From the NCBI RefSeq assembly GCF_001618685.1, contig NZ_CP014342.1, positions 2,356,001 to 2,420,000 on the forward strand: a stretch of 64,000 nucleotides of DNA. The letters are read 5' to 3'. This document shows, piece after piece, positions 35,607 through 44,916 of the stretch (positions are counted from its first letter, which is position 1; each line of letters starts with the position of its first letter). Made by a program: the position numbers and the translations under genes. Below the pieces are notes generated by a model, which worked only from the letters and a program-made list of their open reading frames with translations, did not search any database and was not told the origin of the DNA. The DNA is from Geobacillus subterraneus. Its GTDB lineage: Bacteria; Bacillota; Bacilli; Bacillales; Anoxybacillaceae.

Positions 35607-35758
35607 CGTTTCGTCTCCCCTTCATCTGTCGTTTTCCGTTGATAAGCGACAAGCACAATTTCTTCCCCCGTCTCTTCGCGCAGCCGCTGCTCCAACTGCT
35701 GCAGCTGGCGAAGCGTCCCGTCATGAAGACGGGCAACCGGGAATGCGATGTCAGTCAC
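35603..35758 (-). CDS. Small hypothetical protein (51 aa), first of a coupled trio
   Basis: GTG start at 35758 preceded by GGAGGATCGAT. Reads MTDIAFPVARLHDGTLRQLQ, QLEQRLREETGEEIVLVAYQ and ends in a charged tail. The first half forms a predicted helix (LRQLQQLEQRLREETG) and the second a strand (EIVLVAY). Its TGA overlaps the ATGATG of the following gene. Family not recognised. Confidence 0.65.
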   Translation of the reverse strand: MTDIAFPVARLHDGTLRQLQQLEQRLREETGEEIVLVAYQRKTTDEGETKR

Positions 35759-35818
35759 ATCGATCCTCCTTCCACATTTTTTCTTATCGTGCCTCGGCCA
35801 GGCACGCTTTATGCACCA

Positions 35819-36955
35819 TTACGGCTTCAGCACGACTTTGATGCAGCCGTCTTTCTTTTCATCGAAAATTTCATACGCATATTGTGCCTCATCGAGTGGA
35901 AGGCGATGCGTAATAATATCGGTCGGGTCAAACTTTCCTTCGACAATCCACTCATACAGCATCGGAATGTAATGAATGACCGGCGCCTGCCCCATTTTCA
36001 GCGTAACGTTGCGTGAAAATAAATCGCCAAGCGGAAACTGGTTGTAGCGGGAGCCATACACTCCGACGAGCTGAATCGTTCCGCCTTTGCGCACCGCCTG
36101 CGAGGCGATGACGATCGCCCCCATCGCGCCCCCTTGCAGCTTCAGCGCCGAGCCGATGAGCTCAAGCGGGGTCATTTTTCCGTCTAGGCCGACGCAATCG
36201 ATGACTACATCCGCCCCGCCGCCGGTCAGCTCCTTCATGTATTCACCGGTGTTTTCGTATTCGGTAAAGTTGATCGTCTCTACTTTATTCGTCTTTTTCG
36301 CGTGCTCAAGCCGGTAATCGATGTAATCAACAGCGATGACGCGCTTCGCTCCTTTCAGCCAAGCGAACTTTTGCGCCAACAGCCCGACCGGCCCGCAGCC
36401 GAGCACGACGACTGTGTCGCCGTCTTTCACTCCCGCTTCGTCGACGCCCCAAAACGCGGTCGGAATAACGTCGGACAAAAACAATAATTTTTCATCTTCC
36501 AATTCACAATCGTCGGGGACGACAAACGGGGTGAAGTTGGCAAACGGCACGCGCAAATATTCAGCTTGCCCGCCCGGGTAGCCGCCAAACGTTTCGGAAT
36601 AGCCGAAATACGCCCCCGACTCGCCGTTTGGGTTTGACGCGTCACATTGACTCTCAAGCCCGTGCTGGCAATACCAGCATTGTCCACAGGCAATCGTAAA
36701 CGGCACGACGACACGGTCGCCTTTTTTGACTTTCGTCACCGCCGGCCCGACTTCCTCGACGATGCCCATCGGCTCATGGCCGATAATAAAATCTTCCGGC
36801 ATGTTCGGGACCATGCCGTGCACGAGATGAAGATCAGAGCCGCAAATGGCGGTGCTTGTGATTTTTACAATAATATCATCATCCTTCAAAATTTTCGGAT
36901 CTGGCATTTGTTTCACCGCGACATCTTTAATGCCTTGATATGTCACCGCTTTCAT
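35819..36955 (-). CDS. Zinc-dependent alcohol dehydrogenase (glutathione-independent formaldehyde dehydrogenase-like)
   Basis: A medium-chain dehydrogenase of 378 residues. TAICGSDLHLVHG and IIGHEPMGIVEEVG give the catalytic zinc Cys and His/Glu ligands, and CGQCWYCQHGLESQCD is the structural zinc loop. VVVLGCGPVGLLAQKFAWLKG is the NAD-binding Rossmann motif. The long insert NPNGESGAYFGYSETFGGYPGGQAEYLRVP is typical of the formaldehyde dehydrogenase-like branch. ATG 36955 follows GGAGGGAAAGAAA. It starts inside the end of the MFS gene (29-base overlap), so the two form one unit. Confidence 0.87.
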   Translation of the reverse strand: MKAVTYQGIKDVAVKQMPDPKILKDDDIIVKITSTAICGSDLHLVHGMVPNMPEDFIIGHEPMGIVEEVGPAVTKVKKGDRVVVPFTIACGQCWYCQHGLESQCDASNPNGESGAYFGYSETFGGYPGGQAEYLRVPFANFTPFVVPDDCELEDEKLLFLSDVIPTAFWGVDEAGVKDGDTVVVLGCGPVGLLAQKFAWLKGAKRVIAVDYIDYRLEHAKKTNKVETINFTEYENTGEYMKELTGGGADVVIDCVGLDGKMTPLELIGSALKLQGGAMGAIVIASQAVRKGGTIQLVGVYGSRYNQFPLGDLFSRNVTLKMGQAPVIHYIPMLYEWIVEGKFDPTDIITHRLPLDEAQYAYEIFDEKKDGCIKVVLKP

Positions 36956-38195
36956 TTTCTTTCCCTCCGTCCATTTCTGGATGTATGAGCCAAAAGGCAA
37001 GCCCTCCGCCGACGAGCGCCAGCGCACTAAGCAAGAAAAGGAGCGGGGCGACACCGCTGCTCATGAGCCACGCCGCCAACGGCGGACCGACGGCCACCCC
37101 GATAAAGCGAAGCGAGCTGTAAACCGATGTCACCGTCCCGCGTTCCTTTTTCTCAATCCCCTCTGTAATCAAGGCGTCCAAACACGGAAGGGCGGCGCCG
37201 ATGCCGATGCCGGCGGCGGAAAACAGCGCCAGCCAAAAGAAAAGGGACGAATCAACGGGAACGAGGAGCAACGCAGCGGCGGACAAAATGCAACCCGCGA
37301 CCGCCCCCCATTTCATTCGCTCCTTCCGGCCGCCAATCAGCCTCCCGGCGACAAACGAGGCAAAACAGAGCGCCCCGAGCGGGATGGCGAGCACCCATCC
37401 TTTCCTCACCCCGTCGATGTGATAAACCTCTTCAAGGCGGCTCGAAAGAAAAAATAAAAAGGCAAACAACACAAGCATGAGCAGACCGCCAATCGCAAAA
37501 ACAGCAGCAAGCCAGCGCCCTTCACGCCGGAAAATCACCTTCACCGCCGCCGCGAAGTCCCGAAACGGCAACGGCCGCTCCCGACGCGCCGGCGCCTGGA
37601 TAGACCAAACCATCATTGCTGCCGATAGCAGGCAAAAGACAGGAAATGAAAAAAACGGCAAAAACCAAACGATGCCAGCCAGCATCGCCCCGAGAATCGG
37701 ACTTAGCACTTTGCCGAAGGTGTTCGCCGTTTCAATCGTCCCTAAACAGCGGCTCGCCTCCTCCTCATCCGGAAACAAATCGCCGACAAGAGGCAGCACG
37801 ATCGGGAAGGCCCCGGCCGCTCCAAGTCCTTGCAGCATGCGCCCGGCAATGATCCACCCGTATGGGTCATCCATCCGCCAAGCCGCCCATCCGGCCATCC
37901 CTCCGCCAGCCGCAGCCAACAACAAGCTCGGAATGATCACGTTCTTTCTTCCAATGCGGTCGCTTGCATATCCGGCGAGTGGAATGAACAAAATCGCCAC
38001 AACGGAATACATCGTAATCAGCAAGCTTGACTGCAGCGGCGTAATGCCGAGCTGGCGCTCCATCACCGGCAGCACCGGGATGAGCATGGAATTGCCAAGC
38101 GTCATCACTAACGGAATCGAGGCGAGCGCGGCCGCCGTCCACCCCCGCCCCACCCGCCTTCCCTCCTGACTCGGCAGCCGCATCGTCCATTCCAT
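36927..38195 (-). CDS. MFS transporter, drug-efflux type
   Basis: A 422-residue protein with 12 predicted helices. AGYASDRIGRKNVIIPSLLL is the loop 2-3 signature of the major facilitator superfamily. LGNSMLIPVLPVMERQLGIT at helix 1 and GRMLQGLGAAGAFPIVLPLV around helix 4 fit the Bmr-like drug:proton antiporters. The substrate is unknown. The start MEWTMRLP has a second possible ATG four codons later. It precedes and overlaps the alcohol dehydrogenase gene. Confidence 0.85.
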   Translation of the reverse strand: MEWTMRLPSQEGRRVGRGWTAAALASIPLVMTLGNSMLIPVLPVMERQLGITPLQSSLLITMYSVVAILFIPLAGYASDRIGRKNVIIPSLLLAAAGGGMAGWAAWRMDDPYGWIIAGRMLQGLGAAGAFPIVLPLVGDLFPDEEEASRCLGTIETANTFGKVLSPILGAMLAGIVWFLPFFSFPVFCLLSAAMMVWSIQAPARRERPLPFRDFAAAVKVIFRREGRWLAAVFAIGGLLMLVLFAFLFFLSSRLEEVYHIDGVRKGWVLAIPLGALCFASFVAGRLIGGRKERMKWGAVAGCILSAAALLLVPVDSSLFFWLALFSAAGIGIGAALPCLDALITEGIEKKERGTVTSVYSSLRFIGVAVGPPLAAWLMSSGVAPLLFLLSALALVGGGLAFWLIHPEMDGGKENESGDISRH

Positions 38196-38268
38196 GGCTC
38201 CGATTCCTTTCCTCGCAGAGTGGGTATTTCACCTATATGATGCTCGTTTTTTCAACGCCTATGCCGCA

Positions 38269-38317
38269 TGAAAAAAGGCTGTTCGCCAAGGTCGGAAAGA
38301 CCTTGGCAAACAGCCTT
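38269..38317 (-). terminator. Terminator of the carbohydrate ABC unit
   Basis: Reverse strand AAGGCTGTTTGCCAAGGTC / GACCTTGGCGAACAGCCTT with a small loop, followed by TTTT. Confidence 0.88.
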
Positions 38318-38367
38318 ATCACAGCCCCTTCTTCCGTTCTCAACGCGCAGACAGAAACAAATCACCT

Positions 38368-39195
38368 TTATTTCCCGCCCGTAAACGAAATTCCTTTAAT
38401 GAAATAGCGATTGAAAAACGTATAAATGACCAACACCGGCAAGGTAAACACCATTGAAGCGGCCATGATGTAGTTCCAATAGCTGATATATTGTCCTTTG
38501 AAGCTGTTCAGGCCCAGCGGCAAGGTAAACAATTGCGGATCTGACAAAATAATGAGTGGGCGCATGAAATCGTTCCACGAACCCATGAAGACGAAAATGG
38601 CCTGAGCCGCCAGCGCCGGGCGGGCGAGCGGCAGGACGATCCGGAAAAAGATCCCGAGCCGGCCAAGGCCGTCAAGCTCTGCAGCCTCTTCCAACTCTCT
38701 TGGAAAATTGATAAAAAACTGCCTCATCATAAAAATAAACGTAGCATTAATCATCGTCGGCACGATCATTCCTTGATACGAGTTTAGCCAGCCGAGCTGT
38801 TTTAAAATCAAATAGTTCGGGATCATCGTCACTTGCGCTGGAATCATTAAGACGGCCAAAATGATCAAAAACAACGGCTTTCTCCCGGGAAACTGCAGCC
38901 GCGCTAACGCATAGCCGGCCATGGAGTTAAACAATAAGTTGAGCACGGTCACTGCCGCGGCAATGATGACACTGTTTAACAACCAACGTGGAAACAGCTC
39001 CTGCTCAACAAAAATTTGCTTGTAATTATCAAATGTGAACTGTTTTGGAATAAACGACATTGTCCCGCTGACAATTTCCTCAAGGGTCTTAAACGAGGAA
39101 GACAGCGCCCATAAAAATGGAATCAGCGTAATGATCGCATACACGACAAGCACAACATACAATAACGCTTTCCCGATCCCTATTTTTCTTTTCAT
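38368..39195 (-). CDS. Carbohydrate ABC transporter permease (MalG/UgpE type)
   Basis: A 275-residue inner-membrane permease with six helices. The EAA coupling loop is seen as ELEEAAELDGLGRLGIFFRIVLPLARPALAA. The N-terminal KALLYVVLVVYAIITLIPFLWALSSSFK is the usual first helix. ATG 39195 follows GGAGTGGAGGACGAA. It is the last gene of the unit and works with the preceding permease, binding lipoprotein and an MsmK-type ATPase that is not encoded here and must be supplied from elsewhere. Confidence 0.9.
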   Translation of the reverse strand: MKRKIGIGKALLYVVLVVYAIITLIPFLWALSSSFKTLEEIVSGTMSFIPKQFTFDNYKQIFVEQELFPRWLLNSVIIAAAVTVLNLLFNSMAGYALARLQFPGRKPLFLIILAVLMIPAQVTMIPNYLILKQLGWLNSYQGMIVPTMINATFIFMMRQFFINFPRELEEAAELDGLGRLGIFFRIVLPLARPALAAQAIFVFMGSWNDFMRPLIILSDPQLFTLPLGLNSFKGQYISYWNYIMAASMVFTLPVLVIYTFFNRYFIKGISFTGGK

Positions 39196-39210
39196 TTCGT
39201 CCTCCACTCC

Positions 39211-40110
39211 TTAATAAAGGGACTCCTCTTTCGATAGCTTTCGCTGGAGCAATGTCGCGATTAAAATCATGATGGCTAACGCAAACGCCAACGCAGCAGC
39301 GTACCCCATCGTTCCTAACGTTTTGAACGCATATTGGTAAATGAGAAGTACAACGGTTAACGTAGAGTTGTTCGGTCCGCCAGAACCGGCTGAGAAAATG
39401 TACGATTGATCAAACAATTGGAAAGTGCCGATCAGCCCCATGACTACTACAAACGATGTGACCGGACGCAAATACGGGACAGTGACGTGCCAAAACTTTT
39501 GCCAGGCATTAGCTCCGTCTAATTCCGCTGCTTCGTACAAGGAATCAGGAATATCTTGCAATGCTGCCAAATAAATGACCATAAAGTACGGAGCCGTTGA
39601 CCAAATGTTCATGATCATGATCGCATTCAAAGCGACGTCCGGGTCGCCGAGCCAGTTGTACGTTGGCAGTCCAACCGCTTCAAGCACATGGTTAATTAAC
39701 CCGTTTTGGTTGTACATCCACATGAAAATGAGTGTCAATACTGCCGAAGAAGTCAAAGTTGGCAAAAAGTAAACGATGCGGAAAAATTTTTCCCCTTTCA
39801 GCCCGGCGTTTAAGGTAGCAGCTAACACAAGGGCTAAAATCGTTTGGCACGGAACGACAATCGCTACATATTTTAACGTGTTCCAGAGCGCGATTTTCGC
39901 TCGGGTATCGTCAGCTATGCGGGCGAAGTTATCGAGTCCAACAAACTCGAACGATGTCGTCCCTAACAATTGCACTTTATGAAATGCCAAAAAAACTGCG
40001 AACACGATCGGACCGATAATGAATAAAAGAAGCACAAATAAAGCCGGAGATAAGAATAAATAAGCCGATCCTGTTTCCCGCCACATTTTTTTCGTCAATG
40101 TCTGCTTCAT
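39211..40110 (-). CDS. Carbohydrate ABC transporter permease (MalF/UgpA type)
   Basis: A 299-residue permease with six helices and the coupling loop SLYEAAELDGANAWQKFWHVTVPYLRPVTS. SAYLFLSPALFVLLLFIIGPIVFAVFLAFH is the standard start. The 15-base gap to the next permease shows a common transcript. A pair of strong hairpins separates it from the binding-protein gene upstream. Confidence 0.9.
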   Translation of the reverse strand: MKQTLTKKMWRETGSAYLFLSPALFVLLLFIIGPIVFAVFLAFHKVQLLGTTSFEFVGLDNFARIADDTRAKIALWNTLKYVAIVVPCQTILALVLAATLNAGLKGEKFFRIVYFLPTLTSSAVLTLIFMWMYNQNGLINHVLEAVGLPTYNWLGDPDVALNAIMIMNIWSTAPYFMVIYLAALQDIPDSLYEAAELDGANAWQKFWHVTVPYLRPVTSFVVVMGLIGTFQLFDQSYIFSAGSGGPNNSTLTVVLLIYQYAFKTLGTMGYAAALAFALAIMILIATLLQRKLSKEESLY

Positions 40111-40147
40111 CCTTTTTCATCCCCTTGCGGTCAAATCGCTATTCCCC

Positions 40148-40223
40148 TCTTTCTAACGCGGCCGCGAAGCCGCTGTTAGAAAGAAAGGAACAGCTCTCCG
40201 GCAGAGGCTTTTTTCTGCCGGAG
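40148..40223 (-). promoter_or_regulatory. Two intercistronic stem-loops between binding protein and permease genes
   Basis: TCTTTCTAAC / GTTAGAAAGA and CTCCGGCAGA / TCTGCCGGAG each form strong hairpins. Such elements after the binding-protein gene often stabilise the upstream mRNA or partly stop transcription, giving more binding protein than permease. Confidence 0.65.
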
Positions 40224-40235
40224 GCCTGTTTTTAT

Positions 40236-41504
40236 TTATCTGCTTTCGATTTCGCTGTTCGCCGTTTTTTCTGCTTCTTTCAACGCGTCAGCAAGCGGGC
40301 GCTCCCCTAAGAAAGCACTGACAAACTGGTTATTGAAGTTGTTGACAATAATCGGCAAGTTCGTTCCGTTTTGCCATACGGTAGCGTACGGCGCTCCGGC
40401 TACTAATGGAGCCCGCAACGGATCTTTATCAAATCCAAGTTCAGCAGCGACCGATTTGCGTGTCGGCAAAGCGTAGCCCTTGCTTGTCCACGTTTTCATG
40501 CCTTCTTTCCCGGTCAAATACGAGATGAGTTCCCAAGCTGCTTCTTTCTTTTGTGAATCTTTATTCATCACATAGGCTACCGTATACGCCATCGTTGCCT
40601 TTTTGCCGTTGATCGTTGGGATTTCGGCCGTTCCGAATTCTAAATTCGGGAATGTATCTTGCAAAAACGGAATCGCCCAGTTGCCTTCAATGACCATAGC
40701 AGCCTTGCCTTGGCCGAACATCTCGCCACCCCATGTTGCCCCGACTTCGTTCGGCTGAGCCGCCGTTTTATCTTTCAAGTGCATATCAACGATCGGCTGG
40801 AGTGCGTCGACCACCTTTGAATCAGCAAAACTTGCTTTGTTGTCCGTGACGACTTTGCCGCCTTTTGACTCGGCGATATAGTATAGACGGGCCAATTCTG
40901 GAGCAACGCCAAACCCATATACATCTTTCCCTTTCGTCAGCTTTTTCGCTGCCTCTCTCAGTTCATCCCACGTTTTCGGCACTTCGACGCCTGCCTCTTC
41001 AAACATTTTTTTATTGTAAAACAAAGCTAACGTCGAATAATCTTTTGGGAAACCATAAATTTTCCCGTCTTCCCCCCTAAATGCATCGAGCATCGGCTTT
41101 TCAAAATCGTTTACATCAAACTCATCGGTCACATATTTGTCGAGCGGCTCGAGCGCTCCTGTTTCAATCAGAGCCGGGGCTTCAAACGCATCGAGATAAA
41201 ACACGTCCGGCCCTTGTCCCCCCGCTAAACGGGTTTTAATGACATCCATATACTGATCGGCGATTACCTCATATTTAACTTTAATATTCGGATGTTTTTT
41301 CTCAAAGTCATCAAGCGTTTGTTGCAGCAACTTTTGCTCGCTTGGGTTGCCCCCCCAGCCGGCTAACGTGACTTCCACTTTCTCGCCTTGCTTGCTTCCT
41401 CCGTTTGCCTGCTCACTTTTCTCACCGCCGCCGCAACCGGCCAATACACTCCCAAACAGCATCGTCGTAATGCCTAGTGCCGCTATCCATTTTGTTTTGC
41501 CCAT
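40236..41504 (-). CDS. Carbohydrate ABC transporter substrate-binding lipoprotein
   Basis: A 422-residue extracellular solute-binding protein of family 1. The signal peptide IAALGITTMLFGSVLAGCGGG ends in the lipobox cysteine. VTLAGWGGNPSEQKLLQQTL and DVFYLDAFEAPALIETGALEP are typical, and ALFYNKKMFEEAGVEVPKTWDEL is the hinge region shared by malto-oligosaccharide and related binders. The sugar cannot be told from sequence. The start has AAGGGGGTTGTTTAC upstream. Confidence 0.9.
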   Translation of the reverse strand: MGKTKWIAALGITTMLFGSVLAGCGGGEKSEQANGGSKQGEKVEVTLAGWGGNPSEQKLLQQTLDDFEKKHPNIKVKYEVIADQYMDVIKTRLAGGQGPDVFYLDAFEAPALIETGALEPLDKYVTDEFDVNDFEKPMLDAFRGEDGKIYGFPKDYSTLALFYNKKMFEEAGVEVPKTWDELREAAKKLTKGKDVYGFGVAPELARLYYIAESKGGKVVTDNKASFADSKVVDALQPIVDMHLKDKTAAQPNEVGATWGGEMFGQGKAAMVIEGNWAIPFLQDTFPNLEFGTAEIPTINGKKATMAYTVAYVMNKDSQKKEAAWELISYLTGKEGMKTWTSKGYALPTRKSVAAELGFDKDPLRAPLVAGAPYATVWQNGTNLPIIVNNFNNQFVSAFLGERPLADALKEAEKTANSEIESR

Positions 41505-41534
41505 GTAAACAACCCCCTTAAAAAATGGTTTTAT

Positions 41535-41562
41535 ATTATAGAGGAAGGGAGTCCTTCCCCTG
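41535..41562 (-). promoter_or_regulatory. Hairpin and -10-like element between glycosidase and binding-protein genes
   Basis: Reverse strand GGGGAAGG / CCTTCC hairpin is followed at once by TATAAT, suggesting an internal promoter or processing site for the transporter genes. Confidence 0.4.
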
Positions 41563-41565
41563 TTT

Positions 41566-43662
41566 TTAACGAATCACAACATCCCAGCCTGTCGTATTTT
41601 CATCGATTTGGACGTTGAAGTTCTCATGCTCACGCATGATGGTCAGCGACAACCGCCCGCCGCCGATCGAGATGTTTTCCACCCGTAACATATTCATTGA
41701 ATCAAGTAGCATCGGCGATAAATAAATGTTCTTTTCGAGCGCATTTGGGAACAATCCTAGTAAAGCTTGAATAAACGCAAGCGGCGTTCCTGCCGCCCAT
41801 GCCTGCGGCGAGCAGGCGACAGGGTAAGGAACCGGGTTTCCGACCGAGCGGCTGTATCCGCAAAACAGTTCCGGCAGCCGGTCGTACTCAAAGTAGTTCG
41901 CCGCCTCGATCAGCCCTTGAATCACCGTCTTCGCCTCGCGCTGCTTGCCTAACTTGCTGAGGCCAAGCAAAGTCAAGCTGTTGTCATGCGGCCATACGCT
42001 TCCGTTATGGTAACTGATCGGATTGTATCCAGCTTCACCCTCTCCCATTGTCCGAATCCCATAGCCGGAGAACATCTTCGCAGATAAAAGCATCCGAACA
42101 ACCGCCTCGGCCCGCTCTTTATTCAACATTCCTGACAACAACACATGTCCGGGGTTTGACGTCACCGTGCCAACTTGCACCTTCTTTTCGTCTAGAGCAA
42201 TGGCGTAAAATTTCACATCTTCCATCCAAAATTGCTCGTCGAACCGCTCTTTCAACGCTTTCGCCTGATGGCGCAACTCCTTAGCCCGCTCCGGTTCGCC
42301 AAGATGCTCGAAAATATCAGCAAGCGCCGTTTTCGCTTGGTATACATACCCTTGCACTTCGACAAGAGCGATTGGAGAGCGGGCGTATTCACCGTTCCGG
42401 TGAACAATCGAGTCCCCGGAATCTTTCCACCCTTGGTTAGCGATTCCTTTGCTCGATTGCTGATGGTACTCAACAAACAAATCCCCGTCGCGGTCGCCGT
42501 ACTGATCGATCCAAACGAGCGCCGCATCAATATGTTCGCGCAGTTGGACGACAAGATCAAAATCTCCCGTCCATTTTACGTACTCAGCCAGCAACACTAA
42601 AAACAGTGGAGTGGCATCAATCGTTCCATAGTAAGGGGTAAACGGAATTTGATTCGTGTTGGCCAGCTCGCCAAAACGAATTTCATGCATGATTTTTCCC
42701 GGCTGCTCATCCCGCCATGGATCTTCCTTTTTCCCTTGATAGTGAGCCATCGTCAGCAACGTCCCTTTGGCGACCTCATGGTTGAACGGCAACAGCTGCA
42801 GTGCGGCGATCAGGCTATCACGGCCAAACGGCACGCCAAACCATGGCAGCCCGGCAACAGGAAATGGCCCATACCCTAAGTCTGTCAGCAGCACCCGCAA
42901 ATCGACGATTCCGCGGCGAACGAGACGCTCCAGGCGATGATCGTCCGTTGTGACTTTCGCTGTCTTTTCCTCCCAGCGGCAGTATGATTCTTTTAGGCGG
43001 TAAAATGCTTCCTCTAACGGAACGAATTGTTTCCCTTCCTCTTGGCCTATATGCGGCGCAATCGCAAATGTGACGGTTTGCTCTTCTGCATGTTGGAGAG
43101 CAAAATGAAAAGAGATTTCTCCGTGTTCAAACACCGCTTTTTCCGGCCGATCCCAGGCGACTCGTGTCGCCCGCTTGATTCCATCCGCCCCCACATAGCC
43201 AAACGTTAACGAACGATGCCCCATCGTCTGCCCAGTCCGCTTTCCTACTTCTCCGGTCTGAAATCCCCGCACGATAAACATGTCGGCAAAATCAGCATCG
43301 ATATGTACACTGACTTCAAACTGTACCGGCTTTGGGTGATAGTTTTTTAGTTTTATCGTTTCATAGAGAACGTCCTCATATATGAAGCGCTTCCGCTCAA
43401 TTTCAACCGATTCGCGCCATAACACCACTTCCCCGCTTTTCTCCATATGCGGGTTCGTCAGCAAAATCGTGGCAACATAGTTTTCCGCAGCATCAGAAGA
43501 CAGCAAAATCGGTTTTTCCCTGTTAATGCGCAAATCCCATTTGCTTAAAAAACGGGTGTCTTTCATGTATAAACCAAGTCCGTACGGATGGTGTTCTGGA
43601 ATATTTCCCTCACGGTCTGTTAATAAAAATAAATCATTTTCCTTGATCACACGGTAATCCAT
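41566..43662 (-). CDS. Glycogen-debranching-type glycosidase (amylo-alpha-1,6-glucosidase family)
   Basis: A 698-residue cytoplasmic enzyme. The N-terminal 260 residues are the debranching-enzyme N-terminal beta domain (ENDLFLLTDREGNIPEHHPYG, GLYMKDTRFLSKWDL). The rest is an alpha/alpha barrel (GLPWFGVPFGRDSLIAALQL, YYGTIDATPLFLVLLAEYVKW, NQGWKDSGDSIVH, YHNGSVWPHDNSL, CSPQAWAAGTPLAF) with acidic residues in the usual catalytic positions. No signal peptide, so it acts on the imported sugar. ATG 43662 follows AGGGGGAAGCAAC; the frame runs 32 codons further up through the operator and is not used. Confidence 0.8.
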   Translation of the reverse strand: MDYRVIKENDLFLLTDREGNIPEHHPYGLGLYMKDTRFLSKWDLRINREKPILLSSDAAENYVATILLTNPHMEKSGEVVLWRESVEIERKRFIYEDVLYETIKLKNYHPKPVQFEVSVHIDADFADMFIVRGFQTGEVGKRTGQTMGHRSLTFGYVGADGIKRATRVAWDRPEKAVFEHGEISFHFALQHAEEQTVTFAIAPHIGQEEGKQFVPLEEAFYRLKESYCRWEEKTAKVTTDDHRLERLVRRGIVDLRVLLTDLGYGPFPVAGLPWFGVPFGRDSLIAALQLLPFNHEVAKGTLLTMAHYQGKKEDPWRDEQPGKIMHEIRFGELANTNQIPFTPYYGTIDATPLFLVLLAEYVKWTGDFDLVVQLREHIDAALVWIDQYGDRDGDLFVEYHQQSSKGIANQGWKDSGDSIVHRNGEYARSPIALVEVQGYVYQAKTALADIFEHLGEPERAKELRHQAKALKERFDEQFWMEDVKFYAIALDEKKVQVGTVTSNPGHVLLSGMLNKERAEAVVRMLLSAKMFSGYGIRTMGEGEAGYNPISYHNGSVWPHDNSLTLLGLSKLGKQREAKTVIQGLIEAANYFEYDRLPELFCGYSRSVGNPVPYPVACSPQAWAAGTPLAFIQALLGLFPNALEKNIYLSPMLLDSMNMLRVENISIGGGRLSLTIMREHENFNVQIDENTTGWDVVIR

Positions 43663-43702
43663 GTTGCTTCCCCCTGTTGATGTTTTCTGCTTTATACCAA
43701 GC

Positions 43703-43716
43703 CCAAAACGTTTCGG
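43703..43716. promoter_or_regulatory. LacI-type operator, glycosidase promoter, site 1
   Basis: CCAAAACGTTTCGG, identical over 14 bases to the site at 44871. Confidence 0.7.
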
Positions 43717-43779
43717 AATTAAATAAAAAGAAATTTGCCATGAGATCGCTTTTATCAATGGGTATGCTTCCTTTTTAAC

Positions 43780-43793
43780 CCGAAACGTTTTCA
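43780..43793. promoter_or_regulatory. LacI-type operator, glycosidase promoter, site 2
   Basis: CCGAAACGTTTTCA shares the AAACGTTT core. It lies 77 bases from site 1, a spacing that would allow looping. Confidence 0.6.
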
Positions 43794-43843
43794 GTTTTTC
43801 GCAAAAAATATATTCCCCTCTTCTTTCACCAATAACCCATCGG

Positions 43844-44860
43844 TTACTTGACTCCTTTGACTGTCGATTCCCGAACCTTTAACTCTGTTTGCAAAATTTT
43901 TACATGCGAATCTGCCTTTCCTTCCAGCATAGCGATGAGCAGCTTGGCGGCTTCATATCCCATAGCGAACTTATCTTGGGCGATTGTTGACAGCGAGGGC
44001 GCGGAATATGAAGCTAAAATAATGTCGTCATAACCGATGACCGCAACGTCATCTGGCACCTGCTTTCCAAGCCGTTTTGCCGCTTTAATCACACCTAATG
44101 CCATTAAATCGCTGGCGCAAAAGAACGCCGTTATTTCTGGATAGTACTGAAGCAATCGCAACGCTTCTTGTTCGGCAATTTCTTCACGAAACGCCCCGTT
44201 CGCAATCCAATATTCCCGTACCGGCAACCCAGCTTCAAGCAGCGCCTCCTTAAATCCTTTCAACCGCTGTTCGCTCACAAAAGCGTATTCGTAGCCGTTA
44301 ATCATGGCAATTCGTTTATGCCCAAGTTCAATTAAATGGCGCACCGCTTTTTTCGCCCCAAGCACATTATCCGTCGTTACATAGCCGACCGTCTTCGACT
44401 CGATGGGAATATCGATTAAAACGCACGGGATATTACTCTCCACAACCTCGTGCAAGTATGGGTCGTCGGTGCGAATTCCTTGCAAAATCGCTCCATCGAC
44501 ACGGCGCTCGCGGCACAATTGGGTGTACGTTTTTTCCCGCTGTTTTGTCGATGTCGTACTGAACAGCACCATATCGTAATCGACCTCACTTACATATTCG
44601 TTAACACCGGCTAGCACTTCAAACGTAAAATTGTCTTTGGCGCTGTCCCTTGTCAGTCCGGAAACGAGCAATCCGATCGTTTTCGATTTGTTCATGACAA
44701 GCCCGCGCGCGAGCGTATTCGGACTGTAGTTTAATTGCTTAGCGATATCAATGATCTTTTGCCTCGTATTTTCATTGACATCGGAATAGCCGTTTAATGC
44801 ACGTGAAACGGTAGTAATGGAAACCCCTGCTGCTTTGGCGATATCTTTAATCGTTGTCAC
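43844..44860 (-). CDS. LacI-family transcriptional regulator of the glycoside operon
   Basis: A 338-residue regulator. TTIKDIAKAAGVSITTVSRA, LNGYSDVNENTRQKIIDIAKQLNY, SPNTLARGL is the helix-turn-helix plus hinge helix. The remainder is a ribose-binding-like effector domain (TIGLLVSGLTRD, VTTDNVLGAKKAVRHLIELGHKRIAMING, FFCASDLMALGVIKAAKRLG). The AAACGTTT-core sites found upstream of both this gene and the glycosidase gene fit a LacI operator, so autoregulation and control of the sugar operon are likely. No CcpA-specific HPr contact can be judged. Confidence 0.88.
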   Translation of the reverse strand: MTTIKDIAKAAGVSITTVSRALNGYSDVNENTRQKIIDIAKQLNYSPNTLARGLVMNKSKTIGLLVSGLTRDSAKDNFTFEVLAGVNEYVSEVDYDMVLFSTTSTKQREKTYTQLCRERRVDGAILQGIRTDDPYLHEVVESNIPCVLIDIPIESKTVGYVTTDNVLGAKKAVRHLIELGHKRIAMINGYEYAFVSEQRLKGFKEALLEAGLPVREYWIANGAFREEIAEQEALRLLQYYPEITAFFCASDLMALGVIKAAKRLGKQVPDDVAVIGYDDIILASYSAPSLSTIAQDKFAMGYEAAKLLIAMLEGKADSHVKILQTELKVRESTVKGVK

Positions 44861-44870
44861 TGCTCTTCCT

Positions 44871-44884
44871 CCAAAACGTTTCGG
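44871..44884. promoter_or_regulatory. LacI-type operator at the regulator's own start, site 3
   Basis: CCAAAACGTTTCGG, 11 bases from the start codon of the LacI gene. Confidence 0.7.
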
Positions 44885-44916
44885 ATCCTGTTGTTAATTT
44901 CATTATAACCACGAAT

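Noticed and set aside
34952-36016. A 354-codon + strand frame starting MAGRFSMK
   Set aside because: No ribosome site, no recognisable domain, and it is antisense to three small genes with good starts and to the alcohol dehydrogenase end.
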